A stretch of DNA of 24,822 nucleotides from assembly GCA_002412705.1 (NCBI GenBank), contig DHVO01000220.1, positions 1 through 24,822 of the forward strand, given 5' to 3'. Shown here in pieces: positions 14,927 through 24,129 of this stretch (within the stretch, counting starts at the first letter, position 1; each line of letters starts with the position of its first letter). The notes beneath the pieces were generated by a model. It saw only the letters and a list, made by a program, of their open reading frames with translations, was not told where the DNA came from and searched no databases. The translations under genes and the position numbers were made by a program. The DNA is from Bacteroidales bacterium UBA5206. Its GTDB lineage: Bacteria > Bacteroidota > Bacteroidia > Bacteroidales > Tenuifilaceae.

Positions 14927-15709
14927 TTAGTAGTTAAGCCAAAGTTTGAAAGCCGCTAATCGTTCGCGGCTCACAAGTATCTTTTCCTTGAAGGGTGGAA
15001 CTACCGATACCGATACCCGATTCTGGAAGTAGGGTTCAATGGCTTTTATGGCATCAATGCACACAATTGTTTGTCTGTTTGTTCTGAAAAATCTATCGGG
15101 GTCTAGCTGCTCCGATAACTTATCTAGCGACAGCTCGATGATGTACTCTTTGCGGCTTTGGGTAACTGCAAAGGTCTCCTTGTTTTCGGAGTAGAAATAG
15201 GCAATATCGCTAACCTGAAGGGTTATGAAATGGTTTGCTCCGGCAATTAGAAAACGGGTGCGGTAGCGCTTTTCTGGGTTTGATAGTGATTCTAGAGCAT
15301 CTAGTAGCAGCTCGTTTTTTGCTGAATCCTTGGTGTAGCGCGATGTTAGGTTCTCAAATTTTACAATGGCATCTTGTAGACGCTGCTGGTCAATGGGCTT
15401 TAACAGGTAGTCTATACTGTTTAGTGAAAAGGCTCTAACGGCATACTCATCATAAGCAGTAGTAAAAACAATCATACTTTCGGGCTTTGCCTGCTCCACA
15501 AAGAGGAATGAGTTTCCATCGGAAAGGTGGATGTCAAGAAAAGCTATGTCTGGATGCGGGTTTGAAGCGAACCATTCCACCGCTTCGTCAATGCTTCCCG
15601 GAATAACGGTTATGCTCCACGATGGCCTTAGCGTCTCAATCATGCTTTTTAGTAGCCGGGCAGCGGGAATCTCATCCTCAATAATTACTACTCGTATGGT
15701 GTCATTCAT
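14927..15709 (-). CDS. LytTR-family response regulator (LytR/AlgR type)
   Basis: This 260-residue regulator has a receiver domain (1-120) with acidic Glu11/Asp12, phospho-acceptor Asp59 in FLDIHLSDG, Thr84 and Lys104 (LLKPID). A LytTR DNA-binding domain covers about 153-258, with FFRTNRQTIV (207-216) as its core. The start overlaps the end of the upstream LytS-type kinase gene by 8 bp, so the two form a translationally coupled two-component pair. The target is not shown by sequence; the RND efflux operon just upstream on the same strand is the most natural candidate, and an autoregulatory role is also possible. Confidence 0.95.
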   Translation of the reverse strand: MNDTIRVVIIEDEIPAARLLKSMIETLRPSWSITVIPGSIDEAVEWFASNPHPDIAFLDIHLSDGNSFLFVEQAKPESMIVFTTAYDEYAVRAFSLNSIDYLLKPIDQQRLQDAIVKFENLTSRYTKDSAKNELLLDALESLSNPEKRYRTRFLIAGANHFITLQVSDIAYFYSENKETFAVTQSRKEYIIELSLDKLSEQLDPDRFFRTNRQTIVCIDAIKAIEPYFQNRVSVSVVPPFKEKILVSRERLAAFKLWLNY

Positions 15710-16748
15710 AAAGCAGTGGTACTTTAACGGTAAACGATATGTCTGTTTTAATTACCTCAATGCTTTTGTTGCAGATTAGCTTATACCTGTCGGAAAGGTT
15801 TTTAAGCCCTGTTCCCGATGTGTAGCTATCTTTTTTGGGGCATATGTTGTTGCTAACCGTTAGCATCTCCTCGTTGGCTATGAATCCTATGCTTATGGTC
15901 ATTGGTTTGCTTATGCTAACAAGGTTGTGCTTTATTACGTTTTCGGCTAGCAGCTGAAGCGTAAGAGGTGGCACTTTGTATGCGTATAAGTTGGGTGCAA
16001 GGTTAAGATCAACAGATATGCAATTCTCTAGCCGTATTTGGTGCAAAAGAATGTACGATTCCAGAAAACGTAGCTCATCGGCAAGAAGGGCTAGCTGCTG
16101 GTTGTGATTCTGTAGTATGTAGCGGTAAACATCGGACAGGTTCCTAGTAAAAAGTATGGCATTTTGTGGATTATATTCAATCTCGGAAATAAGCACGTTA
16201 AGGCTGTTGAACAGGAAGTGAGGGTTTAGCTGATTTTGTAGTGCAGCATACTGTGCTTTGCTTGTTACTTCCTGTAGCTCGGCTTTTTCTTTGTACAGCT
16301 TTAATGTGTATAGGTACGATTGATTAACCTGCACTAGGGCCACAATAACAAGTTCAACCAGCCAAATAACGCATAGAACAACCCATCCTTGGCTGCGCAC
16401 TGTAAAGGGGGCTTGAATGTTAAGCATCATCTTAACAAATCCCAGCAGCGAATAGTTTATAAGAAAAAGGATAAGTGCAATACCAATGTAGTTAAGGGTT
16501 AGCATGTAACGCTTGCGTATAAAAGATTGGGATCGCATTGTAAGCCATCGGCTAACCTGTAGCATAACAAACCCTACCACATTGAAAAAGAAAATGCATC
16601 CAACTAGCATAAGTAGTGGGGAGATATTGGATGGGCGCCCTTTTGCCATAATGATATCTCTAACAAGCAGTAGGTACGAAAAACCTCCTAGCCCCGTAAA
16701 CAGGAATAGGTAAATTAGATGTGAGTATGTTTTACGTAATGATCTCAT
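15702..16748 (-). CDS. LytS/YehU-type sensor histidine kinase
   Basis: This 348-residue kinase has four membrane helices (about 11-30, 44-65, 84-108 and 121-141), a short coiled linker, and the His_kinase motif QNQLNPHFLFNSLN (171-184) with phospho-acceptor His177. A HATPase region with LLAENVIKHN and a degenerate GTGLKNLSDRY G box makes up the end. This four-helix plus His_kinase form is very common in Bacteroidota, always paired with LytTR regulators. No extracellular sensor domain is present, so it should read membrane state or a small ligand within the membrane. A TATCTTTG -7 box lies only 15 bp before the start, implying a very short leader. Confidence 0.93.
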   Translation of the reverse strand: MRSLRKTYSHLIYLFLFTGLGGFSYLLLVRDIIMAKGRPSNISPLLMLVGCIFFFNVVGFVMLQVSRWLTMRSQSFIRKRYMLTLNYIGIALILFLINYSLLGFVKMMLNIQAPFTVRSQGWVVLCVIWLVELVIVALVQVNQSYLYTLKLYKEKAELQEVTSKAQYAALQNQLNPHFLFNSLNVLISEIEYNPQNAILFTRNLSDVYRYILQNHNQQLALLADELRFLESYILLHQIRLENCISVDLNLAPNLYAYKVPPLTLQLLAENVIKHNLVSISKPMTISIGFIANEEMLTVSNNICPKKDSYTSGTGLKNLSDRYKLICNKSIEVIKTDISFTVKVPLLYE

Positions 16749-16763
16749 AGCTATGCGTCAATG

Positions 16764-16796
16764 CAAAGATAGGGTTATTCAGAGTAAAAGTAGAAA
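16764..16796 (-). promoter_or_regulatory. Bacteroidota-type promoter of the LytS/LytR pair
   Basis: On the minus strand TATCTTTG (16771-16764) matches TAnnTTTG fully, with TTTC (16796-16793) 21 bases upstream as a weak -33. Transcription would start near 16757, leaving a leader of about 9 bases before the ATG at 16748. Confidence 0.45.
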
Positions 16797-16864
16797 GCCC
16801 ATTTGGAATAGCAAGGGGCATTGTAGTATCTGTGTTTTACATCGCTTTTATAAAGAAAAGTAGA

Positions 16865-16887
16865 GGAAGGAACAGTTGCTTCCTTCC
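16865..16887 (-). terminator. hairpin ending the RND efflux operon
   Basis: GGAAGGAA (16865-16872) and TTCCTTCC (16880-16887) form a perfect 8-bp stem with a 7-base loop, 55 bp after the stop of the TolC-type gene. On the minus strand it is followed by the U-rich TCTACTTTTCTTT. It would separate the efflux operon from the LytS/LytR genes, perhaps with read-through. Confidence 0.55.
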
Positions 16888-16942
16888 CCTTTTGATGCAT
16901 TAATTCCCCCAAATCACGCATCAAATTGTGCTTTGTTTTTGC

Positions 16943-18241
16943 TTAATCAAGTTCAATCCCAAGCGCTTTTTTTAGTTGAGAGTAGTAAACCTGTGCGTTC
17001 ATTCTTGAGCGAATATAGTTTACCTGAGCCTTTTGATAGAAGATGCGAGCATCGAGTAGTTCAAGTACCGATATATTCCCTTCTGCATACCTATCTAACG
17101 CCATTTGCTCATTCTGTAAAGCTTTTGTAAGCGAGTTTCGTGTTAGCTCAACCTGCTCAATGGACTGTTTGCAGTTGGAGTAAACGCTTTCCACCTCAAG
17201 TTTTACATTATCTGTAACCTTGCTAAGGGATTCTTGGGCCATATTTACCTTTAAGCCCGAGGCTCGTTGGGTGTTTTTACGTTTTCCCCACTCAAATATT
17301 GGAACCGATAGCTTAGCGTAAATTGCGTAGTTAGGGTCAAAATCGGGGTTGAAGTTGTATCCCGGCGATGAGTAACTTCCCTCTACCCCTAGGTAAAATT
17401 GGGGTTTGTAGTATGAATCGGCAATGCGTTGTACGGTTTGCTGAATATTAACCTGCTGCTGGGCAATACGAAGTTCGGCCCTGTTGTTCCATTCTTTGTT
17501 GCCACTAAAAGGTGCTATTACATCAGGTTTAAGAGAGGGAATAGTATCATCTATTGGCGTTTGGGCGTTAAGGTTGGTGCCAATAAATGCGTTAAGTGCC
17601 ATTAGGCTAACGGTGTAGCTCTCTTCTGCCTGCTTGCGTGCAAAGCGTGCCTCGTTGAGTTTTACCTCAGCCATAAGTAAATCGGAAGGATTAACAAGTT
17701 TTACATCAACGCGTTGTTGTATCACTCCAACAATGTTTTCCATGGCCAGCTCCATTTGCTTCGATATGCTTAAGTACTCCTTGGCGGCAACAGCATTCCA
17801 GTATTTGCAGTCTGCTTGATAGTAAACGGATTGTTTGGTAACTGTTATGTTCTCTTCTGCTATATGCCGCTCTTGCTGAGCAATATCAACCATAAGCCTA
17901 TTTCTGCCTCCGGTGTATATTGGTTGTAGAACTTGGAGGTTTGCTGCATAGCTCATATTGTCTCCTTCAAAGGCAAGGTTGCCAATTTGAGGGAGGGTTA
18001 CATTTAGTTCCATGGGGTTACCCGTGAACCGGGACATAGCGCTAGCGCTAACCTTAGGGAGTAAGTCGGCATGGGCCATTTGCTCCTTGGCTGCGGTGTA
18101 CTCCACGTTGTGTTGGGCCACTTTTAGATCGTGGTTGTAGTCTAAGGCCATTTCTCTATACTTTGTGAGCAATGGATTGCCCTGTGCAAGAGCAGAACCA
18201 AAAGGTAGTAGCAGTGCTGCTATAATTAGTGTTTGTTTCAT
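16943..18241 (-). CDS. TolC-family outer-membrane efflux channel
   Basis: This 432-residue protein begins with a signal peptide (hydrophobic 4-18, likely cut after ALA19). It then shows the repeated helical architecture of TolC-type outer-membrane factors: two halves, each with long periplasmic helices broken by strands; segments such as YQADCKYWNAVAAKEYLSIS, LNEARFARKQAEES and ELLDARIFYQKAQVNY are typical. It would form the trimeric outer-membrane exit duct of the tripartite RND pump encoded upstream. It starts 6 bp after the pump gene, so the two are co-transcribed, and it is the last gene of the operon before a hairpin. Channels of this family may also serve the HlyD exporter in this window; that is conjecture. 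Confidence 0.92.
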   Translation of the reverse strand: MKQTLIIAALLLPFGSALAQGNPLLTKYREMALDYNHDLKVAQHNVEYTAAKEQMAHADLLPKVSASAMSRFTGNPMELNVTLPQIGNLAFEGDNMSYAANLQVLQPIYTGGRNRLMVDIAQQERHIAEENITVTKQSVYYQADCKYWNAVAAKEYLSISKQMELAMENIVGVIQQRVDVKLVNPSDLLMAEVKLNEARFARKQAEESYTVSLMALNAFIGTNLNAQTPIDDTIPSLKPDVIAPFSGNKEWNNRAELRIAQQQVNIQQTVQRIADSYYKPQFYLGVEGSYSSPGYNFNPDFDPNYAIYAKLSVPIFEWGKRKNTQRASGLKVNMAQESLSKVTDNVKLEVESVYSNCKQSIEQVELTRNSLTKALQNEQMALDRYAEGNISVLELLDARIFYQKAQVNYIRSRMNAQVYYSQLKKALGIELD

Positions 18242-18247
18242 GTTTAT

Positions 18248-21200
18248 TTACTTTATCTTATAGAAAATGGCCATTAGTGCTGGGGTTACAAATAGGGTTA
18301 GGAGCGTAGCAAAGGTCAACCCAAACACAATTGTTGTAGCCATGCCGTTGAAAACCACATCAAAAAGTAAGGGTACCATTCCAAGTACAGTTGTGCCTGC
18401 AGCCATAATAACGGGACGAGCGCGAGAAACCGTTGATTCAATTATAGCACAACGGAGCGAGTCTCCCTTGCGGTGCAGGATGTTCACCTCATCAATTAGC
18501 ACTATCACGTTCTTGATTATCATGCCTAGCAGTCCAAGCCAACCGGTAATGCAGAAGAATCCAAAGTCGAAGCCCATTATTAGCATTCCTAACGCTACGC
18601 CAATAACCGATAGGGGGAGGATTAGAATAATGATTAGTGGCTGTTTTATATTACGGAATAGCGCAACCAGAATGATTATAAGAAGCAGAAAGGCTAAGGG
18701 GAAGTATTTGGTTAGGGCGGTCATAGCCTCTCCCTGATCCTTAAACTGTGAATCCCAGAAAAAGGTGTAGCCCTCAGGTAGCTCAATTTGCTCTATGGCG
18801 TTGCGAATTTCGGTGTGCACCTCGCCCATGGTGTAGCCCGGTTTAACATCGCACATGGCGGCCATGGTTAGGTCACGGTTGTAGGTTTTTACCACAGGGT
18901 ACTCCCAGTTCACGGCAATTCCCTTTGTGGCTTCCGATAATGGTACTGAGCGCTGTCCGTTCCAGATGGGGAAATCGGCTAGGCTCAGCAATGAGGTTGG
19001 AGCATCCTGATTTGCACGCAACATTACAGGCACTTTTTTCTCTCCATCCCTAAATACTCCAACGGGGAGCCCATCGCTTGCCGATTTTGTTGCCTCAACT
19101 AGTTGCCCTTTTGTGATGCCTAGTATTCCGGCTCTAATAGGATCAAATTGAGGTTTAATTACCATGGTCATGTTACCCCACTCGCCACGCGCATTAGCAA
19201 CCTTTGCGTTTGATTGCATAATAGAAAGAGCCATGTTGGTAAGCGAGTCAAGGATTGCCACATCGGGGCCACAGAAACGTGCCTCTATAAGGGCTTGTGG
19301 CTGTGCTCCTAAATCAAAGCGGTTTACCTTTACAAACAGGTTAGGGAATTGATTAGGTATGGTTTGGCTTAGTTCCTTTTGTAGCTTACGGGCTTCCTTT
19401 GCCGATTTTGCTTTGATAACGCAGTTGGCATAGTTGGGCTGAGTCCCAAAGTTAGAGTTGGCTAAGTAGTAGCGTGGGGGCGATTGGCCAATGTATGCTG
19501 ATACCATTTCAACCTCATTGTACTGCTTCAAGTGAAGAGCTAATTCATCAACTCTAAGGTCCATCTCCTCAATTCTTGTTCCTTCGGGCATCCATATGTC
19601 TAGTGTAAAGTACTGCTTGTTGAGCTGGGGCATAAATACTTTAGGGATAAACTGAAAGCCCCAAACAGAAAGTATTAGTAGCATAACTAGAGCCGAAACC
19701 ATTACGTATTTGTATCTGATTGTAGCGGTTAGCGCCTGTCTAAACCATTGGAATAGAGGCCCTGTGTTGACCTCCGTTTTTATCTCGTCTCGGTTGGGTC
19801 TTGGCACAAAGCGCTCCATGAAAAAGGGCGTTTGTATCATGGCAAAAATCCAGCTAAAGAATAGGGATACGGCTATTACAATAAACAGCGATGATAGGAG
19901 CTCTCCCGATATGTGCGGCGATAGGTAAACGGGCATAAAGGTAAGAATGGCAATTGCCGTAGCAGCAAGTAATGGTAGCGCCGAGGTTCCCACAGCACGC
20001 ATTACAGATACCCGTTTACGCATTCCCTTTTGCATGTTTACCAGAGCTAAATCTGTAACCACAATGGCATTATCAACGAGCATTCCCATAGCAATGATTA
20101 TGGCTGCAAGTGACATGCGCTGCAGCGCGATATTGGTGGCCTGCATGTAGATTAGCGTTGCGAATATTGAGAAAACGAGTCCGCTGCCCACAAGTATCCC
20201 ATTACGAAATCCTATGAAGAAGAGCAGTATTGCCACTACCGTTAGTACGGATACTATTAGGTTGATCATGAAGCCGTTGTTTGCTTCGGCCGACTCGTGC
20301 CCCTGATCGTAGATGCAGCTTATAGTTAGGCCATCGGGAAGGCGATTAGCGTATGAGTCAATGCATGCTTTAACCGCATTGGCCATATCAACCACATTGG
20401 CATTGGGTACGGTGGCAATGGCTATCCCTATTGACTTTTGTCCATTAACACGCATCAGGCTTCGTGTGGGTTTGATGTAACCTTCCTGAACCTGTGCTAT
20501 ATCCTTTAGCCTAAAATTTTCTCCACTTGGCGATACAATCGTTAAGTTCTCAATGGTCTCAACGCTTGTAAGGTTTCCTGTAGCCTCTATGCGAATACGA
20601 TTGGATGCGGTTTCCACTGCTCCTCCATCTACAATACGGTTCTGCTTGTCTATTGCAGCGGCAATGGCTGTGGGGGTGATGCCCCGCTGGGTTATTGCTG
20701 CAGGCGAGAGTATCACATCTATAGTTGGAGCCTGAATTCCGTATAAATCAACTTTGCCAACATCCTTTATGGCGAGTAGGCTACTCCGTATCTTCTTAGC
20801 CCAATCCTCCATTTCACGATACGTGTACCCTTCGCCGCTTAGCCCGTAAAATACACCCAGCACATCGCCAAAGTCGTCGCGAACCAGCGATGGGCCTGCT
20901 CCTTTTGGGAGCTTGCTCTGCGCATCATTAACCTTTCTGCGCAGCTTATCCCATAGCTGCTGCATTTTATCGGCTCTGATCTCCTTTTTTACATACACTG
21001 TGATCTTGGAAAGCCCCTCTCTATTCTCCGATTTTACGTAGTAGAGCTCATCTAGGGTTTGTATCGATTCGGTTAGCACATCGGTTACTTGCTGCTGTAC
21101 CTCCATGGGAGAGGCTCCGGGGTACGATGTAATCACCAGAGCCTGCTTTATGGTAAACGGAGCATCCTCTAGTTTCCCCATTTTTGTGTAGGCATACAAC

Positions 21201-21274
21201 CCTCCCGCCATAACAAGAAATAGAAGTAGGTAGGTGAAGGTTCTATTCTGAAGAAAATACTTTACAATTTTCAT
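18248..21274 (-). CDS. RND-family efflux pump inner-membrane subunit (AcrB-like)
   Basis: This 1008-residue pump shows the RND order: a first membrane helix (about 10-30), a large periplasmic porter loop (about 31-335), six helices (about 336-500), a helix near 525, a second periplasmic loop (about 550-830) and the last helices. The fourth-helix proton-relay motif reads GMLVDNAIVV, with one Asp followed by Asn where AcrB has two Asp. It lacks the CzcA-type VDGAVV signature, so drugs or other amphiphiles are likelier substrates than heavy metals. It exports from periplasm or membrane using the proton gradient. It lies 46 bp after the adaptor gene and 6 bp before the TolC-type gene, giving the usual adaptor-pump-channel order. 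Confidence 0.95.
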   Translation of the reverse strand: MKIVKYFLQNRTFTYLLLFLVMAGGLYAYTKMGKLEDAPFTIKQALVITSYPGASPMEVQQQVTDVLTESIQTLDELYYVKSENREGLSKITVYVKKEIRADKMQQLWDKLRRKVNDAQSKLPKGAGPSLVRDDFGDVLGVFYGLSGEGYTYREMEDWAKKIRSSLLAIKDVGKVDLYGIQAPTIDVILSPAAITQRGITPTAIAAAIDKQNRIVDGGAVETASNRIRIEATGNLTSVETIENLTIVSPSGENFRLKDIAQVQEGYIKPTRSLMRVNGQKSIGIAIATVPNANVVDMANAVKACIDSYANRLPDGLTISCIYDQGHESAEANNGFMINLIVSVLTVVAILLFFIGFRNGILVGSGLVFSIFATLIYMQATNIALQRMSLAAIIIAMGMLVDNAIVVTDLALVNMQKGMRKRVSVMRAVGTSALPLLAATAIAILTFMPVYLSPHISGELLSSLFIVIAVSLFFSWIFAMIQTPFFMERFVPRPNRDEIKTEVNTGPLFQWFRQALTATIRYKYVMVSALVMLLILSVWGFQFIPKVFMPQLNKQYFTLDIWMPEGTRIEEMDLRVDELALHLKQYNEVEMVSAYIGQSPPRYYLANSNFGTQPNYANCVIKAKSAKEARKLQKELSQTIPNQFPNLFVKVNRFDLGAQPQALIEARFCGPDVAILDSLTNMALSIMQSNAKVANARGEWGNMTMVIKPQFDPIRAGILGITKGQLVEATKSASDGLPVGVFRDGEKKVPVMLRANQDAPTSLLSLADFPIWNGQRSVPLSEATKGIAVNWEYPVVKTYNRDLTMAAMCDVKPGYTMGEVHTEIRNAIEQIELPEGYTFFWDSQFKDQGEAMTALTKYFPLAFLLLIIILVALFRNIKQPLIIILILPLSVIGVALGMLIMGFDFGFFCITGWLGLLGMIIKNVIVLIDEVNILHRKGDSLRCAIIESTVSRARPVIMAAGTTVLGMVPLLFDVVFNGMATTIVFGLTFATLLTLFVTPALMAIFYKIK

Positions 21275-21320
21275 TGGTTGCTGATTATCTGTACTCTTTG
21301 CTAAAAATGTTTCGACTTTG

Positions 21321-22349
21321 CTACTGCGCTATAACCAGTATTCCGTTGTATAGCTGGTCTAATCCTGTTGTGGCAATTACTTCTTCGCCCATTAGCCCGC
21401 TGGTTACTTCCACCATGCCGTTGCTTAGTATTGTGCCGGTGGTGATTTTTTTGGCGTTTGCGCGTCCATCACTATTTATAACCCAAACAAAGGAGCCCAG
21501 CGATGGTCGGTTGCATACCGTTTGCACAGGAATGGCAAGTGCCTGTGCTTGCTTTTCGGCTATGTCAATGCGTAGTGATCCTGTCATTCCTCCAAGCAGC
21601 TCTAACCCCTTGGTTTGATTTGAGATGAGTGCTGTGAGTAGAAATGAAGTGTTATTAGTGCCCGTGCTTCGGCTTATCTCTACCAGTTCTGCAGGGAATG
21701 TTTCCGCAGGAATGGCATCAAAGCAAGCACTAATGCTTGTAATTGATTCTTCTGCTGATGCAATGCTTTCGGGGATGGAGGCCTCTATCTTAATTTGGCT
21801 AAGATCAATAAATGAAACAATGGGCTGAATGGGGCGTACGTCTTGATGCTGCTCGGCAGCTACGCGTTGCACATATCCATCAAACGGGGCAATAAGCTGC
21901 GTGTAGTGCAGCTGGTTTTGCGCAGCATCGTAAGCGGCTTTGGCTATGGCTAAATCGGCCTTTGCCTTTTCATGGCTACTTCCCGATATATTGCCCTTTT
22001 GGTAAAGGGCTGCAATGCGTGCATGCTCTGCTTTTGCTTGTGCGTAAACCGCTTTTGCTCGGCGAGCGGCAATGGCGTAGTCGCTGCTATCTATGGCGGC
22101 AATTACCTCTCCTTTTCTGTAGAAGCTACCAGGGTAAGCGTTTAGCGTAGCAAGTTGTCCTCCTACTTGGAACGATAGCTCAACCCACATTTTGGGTTTC
22201 GATATAAAAGGGAAGCTGCGTGCCGCGGTGCTAGTGTAGGGCTGAACCTTATGTGTTTGAACCGTTTTGGGTGATTCCGCCTTTTCGACGGCTGATGGGC
22301 TACAAGATGCTAGTAGCATAACAAAACAGGCAGTAAGAAAGTGTTTCAT
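21321..22349 (-). CDS. RND efflux periplasmic adaptor (membrane fusion lipoprotein)
   Basis: This 342-residue adaptor begins with a lipoprotein signal: LLASC with lipid-modified Cys16. Beyond it lie a beta-strand entry, a lipoyl half (about 58-75; QLATLNAYPGSFYRKGEVIA), a short hairpin (about 80-150; AKAVYAQAKAEHARI, AKADLAIAKAAYDAAQNQ), the second lipoyl half (APFDGYVQRV) and a beta-barrel. This is the AcrA/MexA layout. The protein links pump and channel in the periplasm. It is the first gene of the RND operon, divergent from the 22574 gene across 224 bp that hold the operon promoter region. No gene-specific substrate can be read from it. Confidence 0.93.
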   Translation of the reverse strand: MKHFLTACFVMLLASCSPSAVEKAESPKTVQTHKVQPYTSTAARSFPFISKPKMWVELSFQVGGQLATLNAYPGSFYRKGEVIAAIDSSDYAIAARRAKAVYAQAKAEHARIAALYQKGNISGSSHEKAKADLAIAKAAYDAAQNQLHYTQLIAPFDGYVQRVAAEQHQDVRPIQPIVSFIDLSQIKIEASIPESIASAEESITSISACFDAIPAETFPAELVEISRSTGTNNTSFLLTALISNQTKGLELLGGMTGSLRIDIAEKQAQALAIPVQTVCNRPSLGSFVWVINSDGRANAKKITTGTILSNGMVEVTSGLMGEEVIATTGLDQLYNGILVIAQ

Positions 22350-22573
22350 CGCTTTATTTCATCAATTTTTGGCGAAGAAACTACTCCCTGTTCTTGCTTG
22401 AGGTAAAAAAGATGACGAAGCGGAATAATTGGGTTCCGAAACGTATTATTTTTTGATGAGGCAAATGCTTATGAGTACCTATTCAAAGTCTATTTTAATG
22501 TCTATTTTTATGAGATTTAATATGAGGAGATGGTCGTTTTTTTATCTCTTTTCGGAATAATCTCACTAAACCC
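22350..22573. promoter_or_regulatory. divergent control region of RND operon and 22574 gene
   Basis: The gap holds a 9-bp direct repeat GTCTATTTT at 22488-22496 and 22500-22508 (12-bp period), a 7-bp TTATGAG at 22469-22475 and 22508-22514, and CGGAATAAT at 22421-22429 and 22553-22561. Direct repeats are what LytTR regulators bind, but their usual period is 21-22 bp, so the link is weak. No clear TAnnTTTG box was found on either strand. Confidence 0.35.
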
Positions 22574-23029
22574 ATGAGCAATACATACCAGTTTAGCACC
22601 GATCAGGTTGGCTTTTCCGATAGTGGAATCCATTTTCTTAGAAGCGGGTACTGCTACAAAACGGTTCCGTACCAATCAATAGAACACCTCACAATCAAAA
22701 GGGCTAAGGAGTTGAATAATTGGCTCTGGGTTTTGCTCGTTGGTATTGCCCTTTTGTGCTTTGTTGCTTACGATTTGGTTACCATCTACTCATTGCTTTC
22801 CAGTGATAGCGCATACGTAATCTACATAGAGCGGCTCCTTATTCCTCTTTTCCCGTTTCTGCTGGGGGTGTATTCTGTGGTTATATCGCTACGCGTAACA
22901 CTGGTTGCTGTGGGGCAATCAAGGGATGGAAAACTTTACATCCCATTGCGGAAAATAATGAAGCAAGGGGTTTACAACGATTTTGTTGCTTTTGTAAAGG
23001 AAAAAATCTCAGGAATATCAATAGAATAA
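22574..23029 (+). CDS. two-helix membrane protein of unknown function
   Basis: I do not recognise this 151-residue protein. It has an N-terminal soluble part (1-48) with strand-like segments (QFSTDQVGFSDSGIHF, VPYQSIEHLTI), two membrane helices (about 50-70 and 86-110), and a C-terminal soluble part (110-151) ending in a helix (NDFVAFVKEKISG). The YQSIEHLTIK segment before the helices, and the return to soluble sequence with basic residues, recall small membrane proteins with a PH-like or bPH-type fold; that is only a resemblance. The next gene starts 16 bp after its stop, so the two are very likely one operon. It diverges from the RND operon. Confidence 0.7.
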   Translation: MSNTYQFSTDQVGFSDSGIHFLRSGYCYKTVPYQSIEHLTIKRAKELNNWLWVLLVGIALLCFVAYDLVTIYSLLSSDSAYVIYIERLLIPLFPFLLGVYSVVISLRVTLVAVGQSRDGKLYIPLRKIMKQGVYNDFVAFVKEKISGISIE

Positions 23030-23045
23030 TCTATCTCGCATTATT

Positions 23046-24032
23046 ATGGCAAATTGGCAAAGTAAGCTCTCTAAGGATCCAAGTGAATGGCTGTTGAACA
23101 GTACCCCATGGACAAAGTATAACACGTTAACTCAGCTGTTAGGTCAGCATGAAACATCTCCCGATGTAGCTGCGGCTAGAGCCGAGATGTTAGCCCACCC
23201 CCAGATTTTGAGTGTGATTAATGATGCGAATGACTGGTTTCGGATTCCACCCACCCGTCACGATGATTCAAAGATGTCCCACTACAAGCTAAAGATGCTT
23301 GCCGATTTTGGCTTATCCATTAGTGACGGAGGAATCTCTGGTATAGTAGAAAAAGCGAAGGAGCATACAGAAAATGGCCTGTTCTGCATTAAGCAGGCTT
23401 TGCCAGAGAAAGGGAACTTTAACGTTAAAATAGATGCTGATTTCAATGAATGGCATGCGTTGCCCTGCGATTCAATTTTGATCTCATCAATCCTATATAA
23501 ACTGGGCGATAGAGGTGCTGTAGTTCAAGAGTCGGTGCAATCAATTTGTTCAAAATGGGATACGGAGATCGGTTGGTTCTGTCATCTCTTTTTTGTTGAG
23601 AGCCAGTTTAAGAAGTGCAAAATGGGTTGCCCTATGGCTGGATTGCATACACTAGAGCTGCTTTCCCTGTTAAAAAATGTAGATTCTACGCTTGTTAGAA
23701 ATGCTTATAGTCCATTAAAGTATCATAGGGAACTGGGTAAGTCTCTTTACTATTTTGGCCGTTCAAAAAAGTTCTGGTCGCTTAAATACCCCTATGTTTG
23801 GTATAATGCTCTTTATATTGCCGATGTGTTAACCCGATTCAATGAGCTTAAGGGTGAACCTTTGGTTGAGGAAATAGTAGAATGGATAGTTAAGTCTCAA
23901 ACATCGGAAGGGACTTTTATCCCAACCTCAATGTTTATGGAGTATAAAGGCTGGGATTTTTCCAATAAAAAAGAGCCATCCCCTTGGTTGACTTTTCTTT
24001 GTTGTAAAATTCTAAAGCAGTATTTCGGTTAG
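23046..24032 (+). CDS. alpha/alpha-toroid-like protein of unknown function
   Basis: This 328-residue cytosolic protein begins DPSEWLLNSTPWTKYNTLTQLL, a start I associate with uncharacterised bacterial and archaeal proteins of the terpenoid cyclase / prenyltransferase toroid type. It continues with many amphipathic helices and ends with a G-W-x-F..SPWLTFLCCKIL segment (about 305-322) of the same kind. A cysteine cluster (CHLFFVESQFKKCKMGC, about 180-196) might bind metal. The DxDD motif of squalene-hopene cyclases is not seen, so an enzyme role is uncertain. It sits 16 bp after a small membrane protein gene and is followed by 249 bp with palindromes. Fold assignment is by memory of pattern and modest; the coding call is firm. 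Confidence 0.65.
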   Translation: MANWQSKLSKDPSEWLLNSTPWTKYNTLTQLLGQHETSPDVAAARAEMLAHPQILSVINDANDWFRIPPTRHDDSKMSHYKLKMLADFGLSISDGGISGIVEKAKEHTENGLFCIKQALPEKGNFNVKIDADFNEWHALPCDSILISSILYKLGDRGAVVQESVQSICSKWDTEIGWFCHLFFVESQFKKCKMGCPMAGLHTLELLSLLKNVDSTLVRNAYSPLKYHRELGKSLYYFGRSKKFWSLKYPYVWYNALYIADVLTRFNELKGEPLVEEIVEWIVKSQTSEGTFIPTSMFMEYKGWDFSNKKEPSPWLTFLCCKILKQYFG

Positions 24033-24129
24033 ATTCTCTAATGCAGTTTGTGGCGTTATATAGCAATCTAAAATGATTGTTATGGTTTGCTATTGCGTGG
24101 GGTGCTCAAAATTTTCTGCTAAAAAACAA

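Noticed and set aside
18248..21274. Heavy-metal (CzcA-type) assignment of the RND pump
   Set aside because: The helix-4 region reads LVDNAIVV rather than the VDGAVV form of metal pumps.
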